64,000 nt of DNA from a bacterium M00.F.Ca.ET.205.01.1.1 (GCA_004791255.1 SRUQ01000005.1:416065-480064); one strand, 5' to 3'; positions 43,317 through 52,225 are shown, numbered from the stretch's first letter. Notes: a model not told the origin generated them from the letters alone. Made by a program: numbers and translations.

Positions 43317-43352
43317 CCCTCGAGGGGGGAGATTGGCTGTAGCGGCATTGAC

Positions 43353-44048
43353 TCACTCCAGCCCGGCGAAGCTTTCTTCCTCAGTTACCTCGGCACCGCC
43401 GAGCCTGAACGGCGCGAAGGACACGCGGTGCAGCCGCGCCACAGGCCCGTGCGCCTCTATCGCGGTGCGGTGCCGGGCGGTGGCATAGCCCATATGCACC
43501 TCGAAGCCGTAGCGGTCGTTGTGGTTGCCACAGCCGCACATCATGCGGTCGCGCATTACCTTGGCGACGATCGAAGCGGCGGCGATCGACTGCGAACGCT
43601 GGTCGCCCTTGATCAATGCGCGTCCGTCGCAAGGCAGCCCCGGCGGCACATCGCGCCCGTCCGCCAGCGCCAGCTTCGGTCGGATCGGCAGGCCGACCAG
43701 CGCACGGCGCATCGCCTCCAGGCTGGCCTTCAGGATATTGCTGCCGTCGATGCCCTCGGCGCTGATCGAGGCCATCGACACGCCGAGCGCCGAGCCGATG
43801 ATGCGCAGGAACAGCGCTTCGCGCTGCAGATGGCTGAGCCGCTTGGAATCGTCGAGGCCTTCGGGAATGTTGGCCGGGTCGAGCACCACCGCCGCCGCGA
43901 CCACCGGACCGGCCAGCGGACCCCTGCCGGCTTCATCCATCCCGGCCACCGGCCACAGGCCGTCGGCCATCGCCTTCGTCTCGAAGGAGAAATCGGGTTT
44001 CTCGACGATTTCGAAGAGAAGCGGAGAATCGGAACGCGCGCGAGCCAT
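43353..44048 (-). CDS. rnhB: Ribonuclease HII
   Basis: A 231-aa enzyme that removes ribonucleotides from DNA. Motifs: GMDEAGRGPLAGPVVAAAV with catalytic Asp and Glu, LDDSKRLS, AALADGRD-type DGRD strand, and GDQRSQSIAAASIVAKVMRD. The third acidic site lies in the last helix region. ATG 44048 begins a short N-terminal extension found in rhizobial members; an upstream in-frame start is possible but untypical. It is directly beside the IS on its 3' side, 18 bp after the stop. Confidence 0.96.
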   Translation of the reverse strand: MARARSDSPLLFEIVEKPDFSFETKAMADGLWPVAGMDEAGRGPLAGPVVAAAVVLDPANIPEGLDDSKRLSHLQREALFLRIIGSALGVSMASISAEGIDGSNILKASLEAMRRALVGLPIRPKLALADGRDVPPGLPCDGRALIKGDQRSQSIAAASIVAKVMRDRMMCGCGNHNDRYGFEVHMGYATARHRTAIEAHGPVARLHRVSFAPFRLGGAEVTEEESFAGLE

Positions 44049-44201
44049 GTTGCGGCGAGGTTCGCATCGGCTCCGATTCTCCGCAAGTCCCTCCGGGTCG
44101 GGTGGGGCGCCGGACCGGGAGGGCACCGTCTGCTGGCCGGGGCAGGCCGGACGGGATTTTTGTCGCCGCGGCGGCGATCAAACTGCCGCGGCGATCTGTG
44201 A

Positions 44202-45407
44202 TCAGAGCAACATCAACTGCTCCTGGTCTTTTCCGGCCGCGACGAAATGGTCGGTCCGCAGCGTGCGCCGCTCGGCATTGAGACCCAGCCGCTTGGCGGT
44301 GATCTCGAAACGCCGGCCGATCTGCCAGGCATAGGGGCCGGCGCCCTTCATGCGCTTGCCCCATTCTGAATCGTAGTCCTTGCCGTCACGCATCGAGCGG
44401 ATCAGCGACATCACGTGGCGGTAGCGGTCGGGATAGTGGCGCAGCAGCCAGTCCTTGAAGATCGGACTGACTTCGAGCGGCAGGCGCAGCACGACATAGC
44501 CCGCCTCGCGCGCGCCGGCATGCCGCGCCGAATCGAGGATACGCTCCATTTCCTGGTCGGTCAGGCCGGGAATGATCGGCGCCACCATCACCGAGGTCGG
44601 AATGCCGGCATCCGTAAGCTGCCTGATCGCTTCAAGCCGCTTGCTCGGCGTCGACGCGCGCGGCTCCATCGTCCTGGCCAGCATCCGGTCCAGTGTCGTC
44701 ACAGAGAGCGCGACCTTGGCCAGTCCGCGCTCGGCCATGCGCGACAGTATGTCGATGTCGCGGGTCACCAGCGCGGATTTGGTGACAATGCCGACCGGAT
44801 GGCCGCGCGCTTCCAGCACTTCGAGGATCTCGCGCATGATGCGGTACTGCTTCTCGATCGGCTGGTATGGGTCGGTGTTGGTGCCGATGGCGATGGTGCG
44901 CGGCTGGTAGCCGTCCTTCGACAGTTCCTTGTCGAGCAGCCGTGCGGCGTCCGGCTTGGCGAACAGCTTGGATTCGAAATCCAGGCCCGGCGACAGGCCC
45001 ATGAACGAATGTGTCGGCCGCGCGAAGCAATAGACGCAGCCATGCTCGCAGCCGCGATACGGATTGATCGAGCGATCGAAGGAGATATCGGGCGATTCGT
45101 TGCGGGTGATGATGGTGCGCGGCTTCTCCACCTGCACCTCGGTCTTGAAGGGCGGCAACTCCTCCAGCGAGCTCCAGCCATCGTCGAAGACATGCCGGCT
45201 GACAGGTTCGAACCGGCCGGACGGGTTGATGCCCGCCGACCGGCCGCGGTTGCGATCCGGGCGGATACGCACGCCGCTCTGCTCGATCATGGCATTGGCC
45301 ATCTCGGCTCGTCCTGCTCCGAAGGCAGCAATGTCGGCGCGCACGATCGGTTCCATCTTGGCCCGCTCCCAGGGACTGTCCATGTTGTGTCGAATCGCTC
45401 TGTTCAT
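44202..45407 (-). CDS. PA0069 family radical SAM protein
   Basis: A 401-aa radical SAM protein. The cluster-binding motif is GCEHGCVYCFARPTH (CxxxCxxC, third Cys after Y), followed by the S-adenosylmethionine barrel (TIAIGTNTDPYQPIE, VTKSALVTRDIDIL). The family (also SPL-like, PA0069 type) is common in alphaproteobacteria; some members act on nucleic acid or remain uncharacterised. ATG 45407 has AGGAA 8 bp upstream, which is why it was chosen over the longer frame. It shares a 98-bp upstream gap with a divergent glycosyltransferase gene. Confidence 0.9.
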   Translation of the reverse strand: MNRAIRHNMDSPWERAKMEPIVRADIAAFGAGRAEMANAMIEQSGVRIRPDRNRGRSAGINPSGRFEPVSRHVFDDGWSSLEELPPFKTEVQVEKPRTIITRNESPDISFDRSINPYRGCEHGCVYCFARPTHSFMGLSPGLDFESKLFAKPDAARLLDKELSKDGYQPRTIAIGTNTDPYQPIEKQYRIMREILEVLEARGHPVGIVTKSALVTRDIDILSRMAERGLAKVALSVTTLDRMLARTMEPRASTPSKRLEAIRQLTDAGIPTSVMVAPIIPGLTDQEMERILDSARHAGAREAGYVVLRLPLEVSPIFKDWLLRHYPDRYRHVMSLIRSMRDGKDYDSEWGKRMKGAGPYAWQIGRRFEITAKRLGLNAERRTLRTDHFVAAGKDQEQLMLL

Positions 45408-45505
45408 GAAATTATTCCTATTTCCTCGATGAGAACAAATCAAGAACTTTCTATGCTGCGTCGCGGAAACTGGCGCTGTGCCGCGCTTTCCGCTATTCGG
45501 CTGTC

Positions 45506-46045
45506 ATGCTCAGTGTTCTCATTGAAACCCGCAATGACGAGGAGGGCCTTGCCCGCACGCTCGCCACCTTGATCGGCGGCGCGGTCGAGGGCGTGGTACG
45601 CGACGTTATCGTCTGCGACGCCGGTTCCACCGACCAGACGCATCGTGTGGCCGAGCACGCCGGCTGCCACTTCGTGACGGGCGGCGTCGGCGCCGGCATC
45701 GGCCGAGCGAAGGGCGATTGGCTGCTGCTCCTGGAACCCGGTGCGCGGCTGGCCGATGGCTGGATCGACGAGGTCGTCGCGCACACCGCCCGGCAAACCA
45801 TGGCGGCGCGCTTTTCGCGGGCGCGTGGCAGCCGTGTGCCTTTCCTGGCCCGCGTCTTTTCGGCGAACCGCGCTTTGGCTGACGGGCTGGTGATCAGCAA
45901 GCGGCAGGCCGCGGCGCTGGCGAAAAACGCCGCCAGTGCCGAGGCTCTTGCGCGCGGCCTGGCGACCAGGCGGCTCGATGCCGAGATATGGGCCGCGCCG
46001 CCCAAAGCGCGTCGCGTCGAAACGGATTCTGGCGACGCGCTTTAG
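45506..46045 (+). CDS. Short GT2-type glycosyltransferase-like protein
   Basis: A 179-aa protein resembling the N-terminal half of a family 2 glycosyltransferase. It starts MLSVLIETRNDEEGLARTLATL and has VIVCDAGSTDQTHRVAE with a D-x-G nucleotide-sugar motif. GIGRAKGDWLLLLEPGARLADGW is the counterpart of the D-x-D strand, but with EPG instead of D-x-D. No membrane helix is present. It may be a degenerate or regulatory member; catalytic competence is doubtful. Similar short forms occur in rhizobia. Confidence 0.7.
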   Translation: MLSVLIETRNDEEGLARTLATLIGGAVEGVVRDVIVCDAGSTDQTHRVAEHAGCHFVTGGVGAGIGRAKGDWLLLLEPGARLADGWIDEVVAHTARQTMAARFSRARGSRVPFLARVFSANRALADGLVISKRQAAALAKNAASAEALARGLATRRLDAEIWAAPPKARRVETDSGDAL

Positions 46046-46151
46046 GTCCTCTGTTTTTCATGTATGTCGTTCTCCCAAAACAGAGATCGCTTTTGGGCGC
46101 CATGCATTGGACTGTTCGCGCAAATGACTTTTTTGCACGTGCTAACGCCTA

Positions 46152-46166
46152 TTGTGCATTGCACAA
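46152..46166. promoter_or_regulatory. Perfect 15-bp palindrome upstream of the dioxygenase gene
   Basis: TTGTGCA-T-TGCACAA is a perfect odd palindrome in the AT-richer gap 46046-46277, 112 bp upstream of the next start. The half-sites resemble TraR-type lux boxes, but the centre is one base rather than four, so that identity is not claimed. It could be an operator. Confidence 0.45.
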
Positions 46167-46277
46167 AAACTGACGCGCGATTACCATTCTGTTGACGCGG
46201 GTGAATTGGGTTTGGGTCATTCTGAAGTGGTGAGCTGCCGGCGTCTGTCGGGGCCGCCGTCGCATTCGAGGATCCTG

Positions 46278-47252
46278 ATGCACCTGCCAACCCCCGACAA
46301 TTCCGGCACCGCCAGTCTCGAGGCAATCGCGCGCAATGGCAGCTGGCTGCGCCGCGTCGCCGTGCGCATCCCGACCTATCTCAGGGATTTGCGTGAAAAC
46401 CCCGCCTGGCTGCCAATGTTCGTGCTGGCGCGCACCATGGCCGGGCGCCGAATGCACTGGCTGGGCGCAAAGCGCACCCGCCCGCTCGGCGATGCGGGGG
46501 ATACGATGTTTACCGGCGTCACGCGCGAGGCAATTGTCGACGCGCTGCGCAAGGACGGCCTGTTCTCAGGGCTGGTGCTGCCGCCTGATATCCATGAGGA
46601 GATCGCGAACTTTGCCCGGCGCACGCCCTGTTTCGGCAATTTCGACCGCCGGCTCGAATTCATGCCGCAGGAGCATGCCGAGGCCGAGAAGCGTCTCGGC
46701 CGGTCGCTGCTCAGCGGGCATTATTTCGAGCGCAGTCTCGACTGCCAGGCGGTACTGGCCATCCAGCGCGATCCGCTGCTGCTCGACATTGCCGCGCACT
46801 ATCTCGGCGGCCAGGCGAAACTGATCACCACTCGCGTCTGGTGGAGCTTTCCGACCGGCGAGGCTTCCGATGCCGACAAGAACCTCGCTTCGCTCGGCAA
46901 ATACCATTTCGACCTCGACGACTGGCGGATGCTGAAGTTCTTCTTCTACCTGGTGCCCGTCGATGCCGGCACCGGTCCGCATGTGTATGTCAGGGGCAGC
47001 CACAATCGCCGTGCCCTCAAGCACCAGTTCACGCTGCTCGTCGGCCATTCCGCCGCAGAGGTGCTTGATGTCTATGGCCAGCAGAGCCCGGTGACGCTGA
47101 CAGGCGAGGCCGGCCTTGGCTTCGTCGAGGATCCGTTCGGCTTCCACATGGGCACCGTGCCGGCGCGCACGCCGCGGCTGATGATGGAAGTCGGCTTCGG
47201 CGTCTCACGACCCTCGCGCCGACGTTTCCATGGCGAGCCGGTGATCCGCTGA
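46278..47252 (+). CDS. Phytanoyl-CoA dioxygenase-like protein (2OG-Fe(II) oxygenase)
   Basis: A 324-aa protein. A jelly-roll iron site can be read: KYHFDLDDW gives the H-x-D pair, and FGFHMGTVPARTPRLMMEV gives the distal His and the Arg that would bind 2-oxoglutarate. An intermediate GPHVYVRGSHNRRAL segment matches the PhyH family. It likely hydroxylates a small molecule or lipid. ATG 46278 is preceded by GAGGATCC. No biosynthetic partner gene is adjacent. Confidence 0.65.
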   Translation: MHLPTPDNSGTASLEAIARNGSWLRRVAVRIPTYLRDLRENPAWLPMFVLARTMAGRRMHWLGAKRTRPLGDAGDTMFTGVTREAIVDALRKDGLFSGLVLPPDIHEEIANFARRTPCFGNFDRRLEFMPQEHAEAEKRLGRSLLSGHYFERSLDCQAVLAIQRDPLLLDIAAHYLGGQAKLITTRVWWSFPTGEASDADKNLASLGKYHFDLDDWRMLKFFFYLVPVDAGTGPHVYVRGSHNRRALKHQFTLLVGHSAAEVLDVYGQQSPVTLTGEAGLGFVEDPFGFHMGTVPARTPRLMMEVGFGVSRPSRRRFHGEPVIR

Positions 47253-47276
47253 CGAGGTCTGATCGGCGAAGAACGG

Positions 47277-47831
47277 CTACCCGGTTTTCCCGCCGCGTCT
47301 GAGATGCTCCTCCAGACGCGGCATGATCTCGACGAAGTTGCACGGCATGTGCCGGTAGTCGAGTTGGGCCTTCAAGATACCGTCCCAGGCGTCCTTGCAG
47401 GCGCCGGGCGAGCCGGGCAGCACGAAGACGAAGGTGGCATTGACGACACCGCCGGTCGCGCGGCTCTGGATCGTCGAGGTGCCGATCTTGTCGTAGGAAA
47501 TGCGATGGAACACTTCGGAAAAGCCGTCCATGCGCTTTTCGAAGATCGGCTCCAGCGCCTCAGGCGTCACATCGCGGCCGGTGAAGCCGGTGCCCCCGGT
47601 GGTGATCACGACATCGATGGTCTTGTCGCGCGACCACGCCAGCACCGTGTCGCGGATTTTTTCCCGATCATCGGTGACGATGTCGCGGGCGGCCAGGATG
47701 TGGCCGGCTTCGGTGATGCGATCGGCCAGCGTCTGGCCTGATTTGTCGTCGGCAAGGCTGCGCGTATCGGAAACCGTCAGCACAGCGATGCGCACGGGGA
47801 TGAAGGAACGGCTCTCGTTATTCCCGGCCAT
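47277..47831 (-). CDS. moaB: Molybdenum cofactor biosynthesis protein B (MoaB/MogA family)
   Basis: A 184-aa MoCF domain protein. Motifs: RIAVLTVSDTRS at the start, VVITTGGTGFTGRDVTPEA (the TGGTG molybdopterin-adenylation loop), and VFVLPGSPGACKDAWDGIL. It adenylylates molybdopterin during molybdenum cofactor synthesis. ATG 47831 follows the ispE stop after 1 bp, so the two are co-translated; the longer frame upstream is the ispE shadow. Confidence 0.93.
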   Translation of the reverse strand: MAGNNESRSFIPVRIAVLTVSDTRSLADDKSGQTLADRITEAGHILAARDIVTDDREKIRDTVLAWSRDKTIDVVITTGGTGFTGRDVTPEALEPIFEKRMDGFSEVFHRISYDKIGTSTIQSRATGGVVNATFVFVLPGSPGACKDAWDGILKAQLDYRHMPCNFVEIMPRLEEHLRRGGKTG

Positions 47832-47832
47832 G

Positions 47833-48720
47833 TCAGTCGGCCTCCGATGCCATGCTGCGCGTGGCGGCGACGAACCAGTCTGGTTGCCGGGCGCGGATTT
47901 CGGCGGCCGCGCGCTTGGCGACATTGCCGGTTTCGAACAGGCCGAAACAGGTGGCGCCGGAGCCGGACATGCGTGAAAAGCCCGATCCGGCCTTATCAAG
48001 CCAGGACAGCGCCCGGCCGATCGCCGGCTGTATGGCGAGGGCTGCTGGTTCGAGATCGTTGCGGGTGATCTCCAGCCAGTTGCGCAGGCTGTGGAAATCG
48101 ATGCTGCGCGGCAGTGGCGGCAAGGGCTCGTTGTCGCGGCGGGTGAGTGCCGCGAAGACATCAGCCGTCGAGACCGGCTTGCCCGGATTGACTAGCACCA
48201 GTCCCAGCGCCGAGAAATCCGGCACCATCGAAAGTTCGTCACCAATGCCGCGCGCGACCAGTGGCTTGGCCGCCAGGCACATCGGGATGTCGGCACCCAG
48301 CGCCAGACCGATCCGCGCCAGTTCGGCACTGTCGATGTCGAGTTGCCAGGTCTGCGCCAGTCCGCGAAGCACTGCCGCCGCATCGCTCGAGCCGCCGCCG
48401 ACGCCGGAGGCGACCGGCAGGTTCTTTTCGAGCTTGATGGCGACCGGTGGCGTGTTTCGTATGCCCGCCGCCTGCCGCAGCGCATCGCGCGCCTTCACCA
48501 CCAGATTGCCGGCGTCCAGGGGAACATCGGCTGCATAACGGCCCGAGACTGTGAAATCGTCGCTGTCTGCCGGCGCGATCCCGATCCTGTCGCCAAAGCG
48601 GGTGAACACCGCCAGGCTGTCGATCAGGTGATAGCCGTCATCGCGCCTGCCGGTGACGTGCAGTGCGAGGTTTATCTTGGCGGGCGCCGGCCACATCAGG
48701 GCAAGCTGGCCGTCATCCAC
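47833..48720 (-). CDS. ispE: 4-diphosphocytidyl-2-C-methyl-D-erythritol kinase
   Basis: A 295-aa GHMP kinase of the non-mevalonate isoprenoid pathway. The motifs are PAPAKINLALHVTGRRDDGYH with the catalytic and substrate residues, and PVASGVGGGSSDAAAVLRGL, the glycine-rich ATP loop. The GTG at 48720 was kept, though the methionine at 48696 (MWPAPAKINL) is an alternative start. It is followed without a gap by moaB and preceded by a small membrane protein gene. Confidence 0.95.
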   Translation of the reverse strand: MDDGQLALMWPAPAKINLALHVTGRRDDGYHLIDSLAVFTRFGDRIGIAPADSDDFTVSGRYAADVPLDAGNLVVKARDALRQAAGIRNTPPVAIKLEKNLPVASGVGGGSSDAAAVLRGLAQTWQLDIDSAELARIGLALGADIPMCLAAKPLVARGIGDELSMVPDFSALGLVLVNPGKPVSTADVFAALTRRDNEPLPPLPRSIDFHSLRNWLEITRNDLEPAALAIQPAIGRALSWLDKAGSGFSRMSGSGATCFGLFETGNVAKRAAAEIRARQPDWFVAATRSMASEAD

Positions 48721-48746
48721 GGTCTCGATTGCAAGGGAGATGAGGG

Positions 48747-48932
48747 TCAGTCCTTGGCCAGCCGGTATTCACCGGTCTTTGGATCCTTGACCAGCGTTCC
48801 CGTCGCGCCGTTGGCTGCCTGTTTCTCGGTACGCCGCACCTTGGCTGTCACGCGCTCAGCCTCGCGCACGAAGGTGCGGTAGCCGAAATAGGCGGCAGCG
48901 CCAATAACGGCGAAGAAAATGAGCTGCGGCAT
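48747..48932 (-). CDS. Small membrane-anchored conserved-type protein
   Basis: A 61-aa protein: one N-terminal transmembrane helix (MPQLIFFAVIGAAAYFGY), then a charged helix (REAERVTAKVRRTEKQ) and a short tail TLVKDPKTGEYRLAKD. The tail resembles small rhizobial proteins next to ispE. It has GGAGTTTG upstream. It is 26 bp upstream of ispE and probably part of that transcript. Function unknown. Confidence 0.75.
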   Translation of the reverse strand: MPQLIFFAVIGAAAYFGYRTFVREAERVTAKVRRTEKQAANGATGTLVKDPKTGEYRLAKD

Positions 48933-49016
48933 GTCAAACTCCTACCACGCAAGGGCCGACAAAGGGTGGCCGGTCGGGCTGGTCAGGTAACAATTCTAGA
49001 CGGTTTCCTCGTTTTT

Positions 49017-49880
49017 TCAAAGCCCGAAGCGCGCCCACAGCGCGCGTTCTTCCGCCGCATCGATGACACCGCTGGCCGCGGCGGCGGCAATATCGGGCGC
49101 CGAAAAACCCATTTTCGAGCCGAACAGGCCGAAGCGGCCGAACAAACCGCGCGGGGCCGTGACCAGCCGCAACTGCGTCTTCGCTCCGAAGCGGGTCTTG
49201 AGCACCGTGCGCATGTCGCCGAGCGCATCGACCAGGCCAAGCTCCAAACCTCTCTTGCCGGTCCAGAACAGGCCGGTGAACAGGTCCGGATCGTCCTTGA
49301 GTCTGGTGCCGCGGCGCTCCTTGACTAGGTCGATGAAGGTCTCATGCACTTCGAGCTGCAGCGCTTTCAGCCGTTCGACGTCGTCCTTCTTCTCGGGCTT
49401 GAACGGGTCGAGCACCGCCTTGTTCTGGCCGGCGGTGTGGACGCGGCGTTCGACGCCGATCTTCTTCATCAGCTCCGGGAAGCCGAACGAGGCCGACACG
49501 ACGCCGATCGAGCCGACGATCGACGACGGATCGGCGAAGATCTCATCGCCGGCCACCGCGATCATGTAGCCGCCGGAGGCGGCGACATCCTCGACAAAGA
49601 CCAAAACCCTCTTGTTCTTCTCGGCCGCAAGGTCGCGGATGCGCTTGAAGATCAGCCGCGACTGCACCGGTGAGCCGCCGGGCGAGTTGATGGAGATGGC
49701 GATCGCCGGCGCGTCGAAGGAAAACGCCTTTTCGATCACGCCGGCGGTGGAGGCAAGCGACAGGCTCGGCCTGAACTGGCCGCCGCCAGCCATGATGGTG
49801 CCGTGCAGCCGTATGACCGGAATGGTGACGACGGTCGAACGCCAGTATTTCGGCAGCAGGCGGTTGAGAAGGCGTTTCAC
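49017..49880 (-). CDS. sppA: S49 family signal peptide peptidase-type serine protease (SppA/SohB-like)
   Basis: A 287-aa protease of the short SohB type. The nucleophile Ser is in EDVAASGGYMIAVAGDEIFA, preceded by the ISINSPGGSP oxyanion strand and followed by SSIVGSIGVVSA. The catalytic Lys cannot be assigned without alignment. GTG 49880 was chosen because the upstream in-frame codons (from 49949) have no site, while GGAGACC lies 10 bp upstream here. It may degrade signal peptides or membrane protein remnants. No membrane anchor is obvious, as in some rhizobial members. Confidence 0.85.
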   Translation of the reverse strand: MKRLLNRLLPKYWRSTVVTIPVIRLHGTIMAGGGQFRPSLSLASTAGVIEKAFSFDAPAIAISINSPGGSPVQSRLIFKRIRDLAAEKNKRVLVFVEDVAASGGYMIAVAGDEIFADPSSIVGSIGVVSASFGFPELMKKIGVERRVHTAGQNKAVLDPFKPEKKDDVERLKALQLEVHETFIDLVKERRGTRLKDDPDLFTGLFWTGKRGLELGLVDALGDMRTVLKTRFGAKTQLRLVTAPRGLFGRFGLFGSKMGFSAPDIAAAAASGVIDAAEERALWARFGL

Positions 49881-49964
49881 AGATGTTGGTCTCCGGTCGA
49901 TGGGTTGCAGGCATGTAGGAATTCCGCGGCCAACGGCAATCCCGACCATGCTGACAGGCAGGGT

Positions 49965-50780
49965 TCAATCTCCAAACAGCGAAGCCAGGCCGTTATTGAT
50001 CATCTCGGTCCGTTCCGACGGGCCGTCTCCCGACTGGGCGCGAAGCATCAGCGGTGGATGGATGGCGAGTTTTCCTCGCGCTCCCAGCATTGCCCTGACG
50101 ACGATGCGGATCGCGGCCGCATCGGGGCGAGGGTGGACGGCCAGCATCTCGGCATCGCCGAAGCGGCCTGACATCGCGTCGAGAACGGCGCCGAGCTGTT
50201 CCGGCCGTGCGATCACGGCGATCCCGCCGCGCGGCCTGACCACCGCCGCGGCGCTGCGGATCCAGCTCTCGAGCAGCCCGTCCTCCATGACATGCGCTTC
50301 GCGTCTCAAGCGATCGGGCGTTGCGCGGTCCTGCGCGGCATTGAACGGCGGGTTCATGATGACGAAGTCGAAATCATTGTCGGCAAGCCCCGCTGCCGTC
50401 CGGGCCCGGCCCGACAGCGCGACATCGGCTGTCAGCACCGATGCGCGGTCGCTCAGATGCGCGTTGCCGGGATGGGCAAGCGTGGCCGCCGCGAAAGCCG
50501 CCATCTCAGGCGCGCGTTCGACAAGCACGGCGCGTGCGGCCGGGCAGCGCGCCAGCACGGCGAGGCCCGCGGCACCGGCGCCGGCGCCGAAGTCGGCGAC
50601 ACCTCCGCCAAAGGAGGAGGGCACGGATGCGGCCAGCATCATCGCATCCATGCCGGCACGATGGCCGCCGTGCTTGGGCTGCACCAGCCAGAACCGGCCG
50701 CGATGGAAGGCATCGACCGTATGGGCCGGCGTGTCCGGGCCAAGGGTGTCAAGGGCAGGGGCGGCTGGAGCGACGGACAT
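49965..50780 (-). CDS. trmN6: tRNA1(Val) (adenine(37)-N6)-methyltransferase
   Basis: A 271-aa class I methyltransferase. It contains the SAM loop VADFGAGAGAAGLAVLAR and the N6-adenine catalytic motif IMNPPFN. The N-terminal region has HRGRFWLVQPKHGGHRAGMDAMML, typical of TrmN6 (YfiC). It probably modifies A37 of tRNA-Val. The ATG at 50780 overlaps the DUF2007 stop by one base (TAATG), so the genes are coupled; the longer frame is a shadow of that gene. Confidence 0.9.
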   Translation of the reverse strand: MSVAPAAPALDTLGPDTPAHTVDAFHRGRFWLVQPKHGGHRAGMDAMMLAASVPSSFGGGVADFGAGAGAAGLAVLARCPAARAVLVERAPEMAAFAAATLAHPGNAHLSDRASVLTADVALSGRARTAAGLADNDFDFVIMNPPFNAAQDRATPDRLRREAHVMEDGLLESWIRSAAAVVRPRGGIAVIARPEQLGAVLDAMSGRFGDAEMLAVHPRPDAAAIRIVVRAMLGARGKLAIHPPLMLRAQSGDGPSERTEMINNGLASLFGD

Positions 50781-51004
50781 TATTTCTGGCGGATCTCGTT
50801 GGCAATGCCGGCATCGGTCAGGATGCGCCGCGCCGCATCGGCCTTGTCGGCATCGACCATGACGCGGCGCGGCAGGATGCCGAGCGAACCGTCGAGCACA
50901 CTCATGTTCTGGTCGGCGACGAAACAACCGATGCCGGCATCGCGCATCAGCGATTCGACGAAGGAAATGATGACGGCGTCGTTGGTGCGGATGAGCTCTA
51001 TCAT
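50780..51004 (-). CDS. DUF2007 domain protein
   Basis: A 74-aa protein of the DUF2007 (putative signal transducing protein) type: MIELIRTNDAVIISFVESLMRDAGI, then FVADQNMSVLDG and RVMVDADKADAARRILTDAGI. It lies directly upstream of trmN6 and overlaps it by one base. The longer upstream frame was not used because the family starts at MIELI. Function unknown. Confidence 0.85.
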   Translation of the reverse strand: MIELIRTNDAVIISFVESLMRDAGIGCFVADQNMSVLDGSLGILPRRVMVDADKADAARRILTDAGIANEIRQK

Positions 51005-51208
51005 CGGGCGAAACTCGCAGTTTGCAGCACTTCTGTAAACGTAGGCCGATTTCCCCGGCAAAGAAGAACCCCTTTCGGGGTTGATTGACAGCTTGTCGCC
51101 GACTCCGCGCCAATTCGCCACTTGCCGTGGCTGTATCCGCCGCCCTAGAGTTCATGTCGGGACTAAGGGTGCCGTCGCACGCGTTATATCAAGACGGGAG
51201 AGTTTGTC

Positions 51209-52225
51209 GTGGGTGTCGTTCTCAACATCGAAAACGGGAAGCGGGAGCCCGCCTCCATCAAGGATTTGATCGATCTGACCGCGACCGATATGGCGCGCGT
51301 CAACGAGTTGATCCTGTCCAAGGCCGGCTCCGACGTCGAGATGATCCCGGAGGTCGCCAACCACCTGATCTCGTCAGGCGGCAAAAGGCTGCGGCCGATG
51401 TTGACGCTCGCCGCGGCCCAGATGTTCGGTTATTCCGGCGAAGGCCACGTCAAGCTCGCCACGGCGGTCGAGTTCATGCACACCGCGACGCTGCTGCACG
51501 ATGACGTCGTCGACGAGAGCGGCATGCGCCGCGGCAAGAAGACAGCGCGCATGATCTGGGGCAACCAGGCGAGCGTGCTGGTCGGCGACTTCCTGCTTGG
51601 CCAGGCCTTCCGCATGATGGTCGAAGTCGGCTCGCTCGAAGCGCTCGACATCCTGTCCAGCGCCGCCTCGATCATCGCCGAAGGCGAGGTCATGCAGCTT
51701 GCCGCCGCCAAGAACCTGGAGACCACCGAGGACGAGCATTTCGCCGTCATCAAGGCCAAGACGGCGGCGCTATTCTCGGCCGCCGCCGAGGTCGGCCCGG
51801 TGATCGCCCAGGCGACGCGCAACGATCGCGCCGCACTGCGCTCCTACGGCATGAATCTCGGCCTTGCCTTCCAGTTGATCGACGATGCGCTCGACTATGG
51901 CGGCACCAGCAAGGATTTGGGCAAGAATGTCGGCGACGATTTCCGCGAGGGCAAGGTGACCTTGCCGGTCATTCTCGCCTACCGGCGCGGCAGCAAAGCC
52001 GAACGCACCTTCTGGAAGCGCGCCATCGAGGAGAATGTCACCGACGATGCCGGCCTCGAAAAGGCGATCGGCCTGATGACCCGCCACGGCGCCATCGCCG
52101 ACACGATCGGGCGCGCCCGCCACTTCGGCGAGATCGCCCGCGACGCGCTGGCGCCGCTGGAGGAGACGCCGCAGAAATCGGCGCTGATCGACGTGATCGA
52201 TTTCTGCATCAGCCGGGTGAACTGA
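51209..52225 (+). CDS. ispB: Polyprenyl synthetase, octaprenyl/decaprenyl diphosphate synthase type
   Basis: A 338-aa all-helical trans-prenyltransferase that makes the side chain of ubiquinone. The two Asp motifs are LLHDDVVDESGMRRG (DDxxD) and FQLIDDALDYGG (DDxxD). GGKRLRPMLTLAAA is the family substrate-binding start. GTG 51209 has GGGAGAG upstream. It is divergent from the DUF2007/trmN6 pair. Chain length cannot be read with certainty; decaprenyl is usual in rhizobia. Confidence 0.93.
   Translation: MGVVLNIENGKREPASIKDLIDLTATDMARVNELILSKAGSDVEMIPEVANHLISSGGKRLRPMLTLAAAQMFGYSGEGHVKLATAVEFMHTATLLHDDVVDESGMRRGKKTARMIWGNQASVLVGDFLLGQAFRMMVEVGSLEALDILSSAASIIAEGEVMQLAAAKNLETTEDEHFAVIKAKTAALFSAAAEVGPVIAQATRNDRAALRSYGMNLGLAFQLIDDALDYGGTSKDLGKNVGDDFREGKVTLPVILAYRRGSKAERTFWKRAIEENVTDDAGLEKAIGLMTRHGAIADTIGRARHFGEIARDALAPLEETPQKSALIDVIDFCISRVN

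Noticed and set aside
42145..43335. A 34-37-bp inverted repeat (CAATCTCC...) as the ends of the ISAs1 element, with a 5-bp GCTGT direct repeat outside.
   Set aside because: The inner CAGGG ends give an 18-bp terminal repeat and an exact 9-bp target duplication, as expected for ISAs1 elements. The outer arms are better explained as the palindromic target.
46152..46166. Calling the palindrome a TraR-type lux box.
   Set aside because: The centre is one base instead of four and no luxR/luxI-type gene is in the window.
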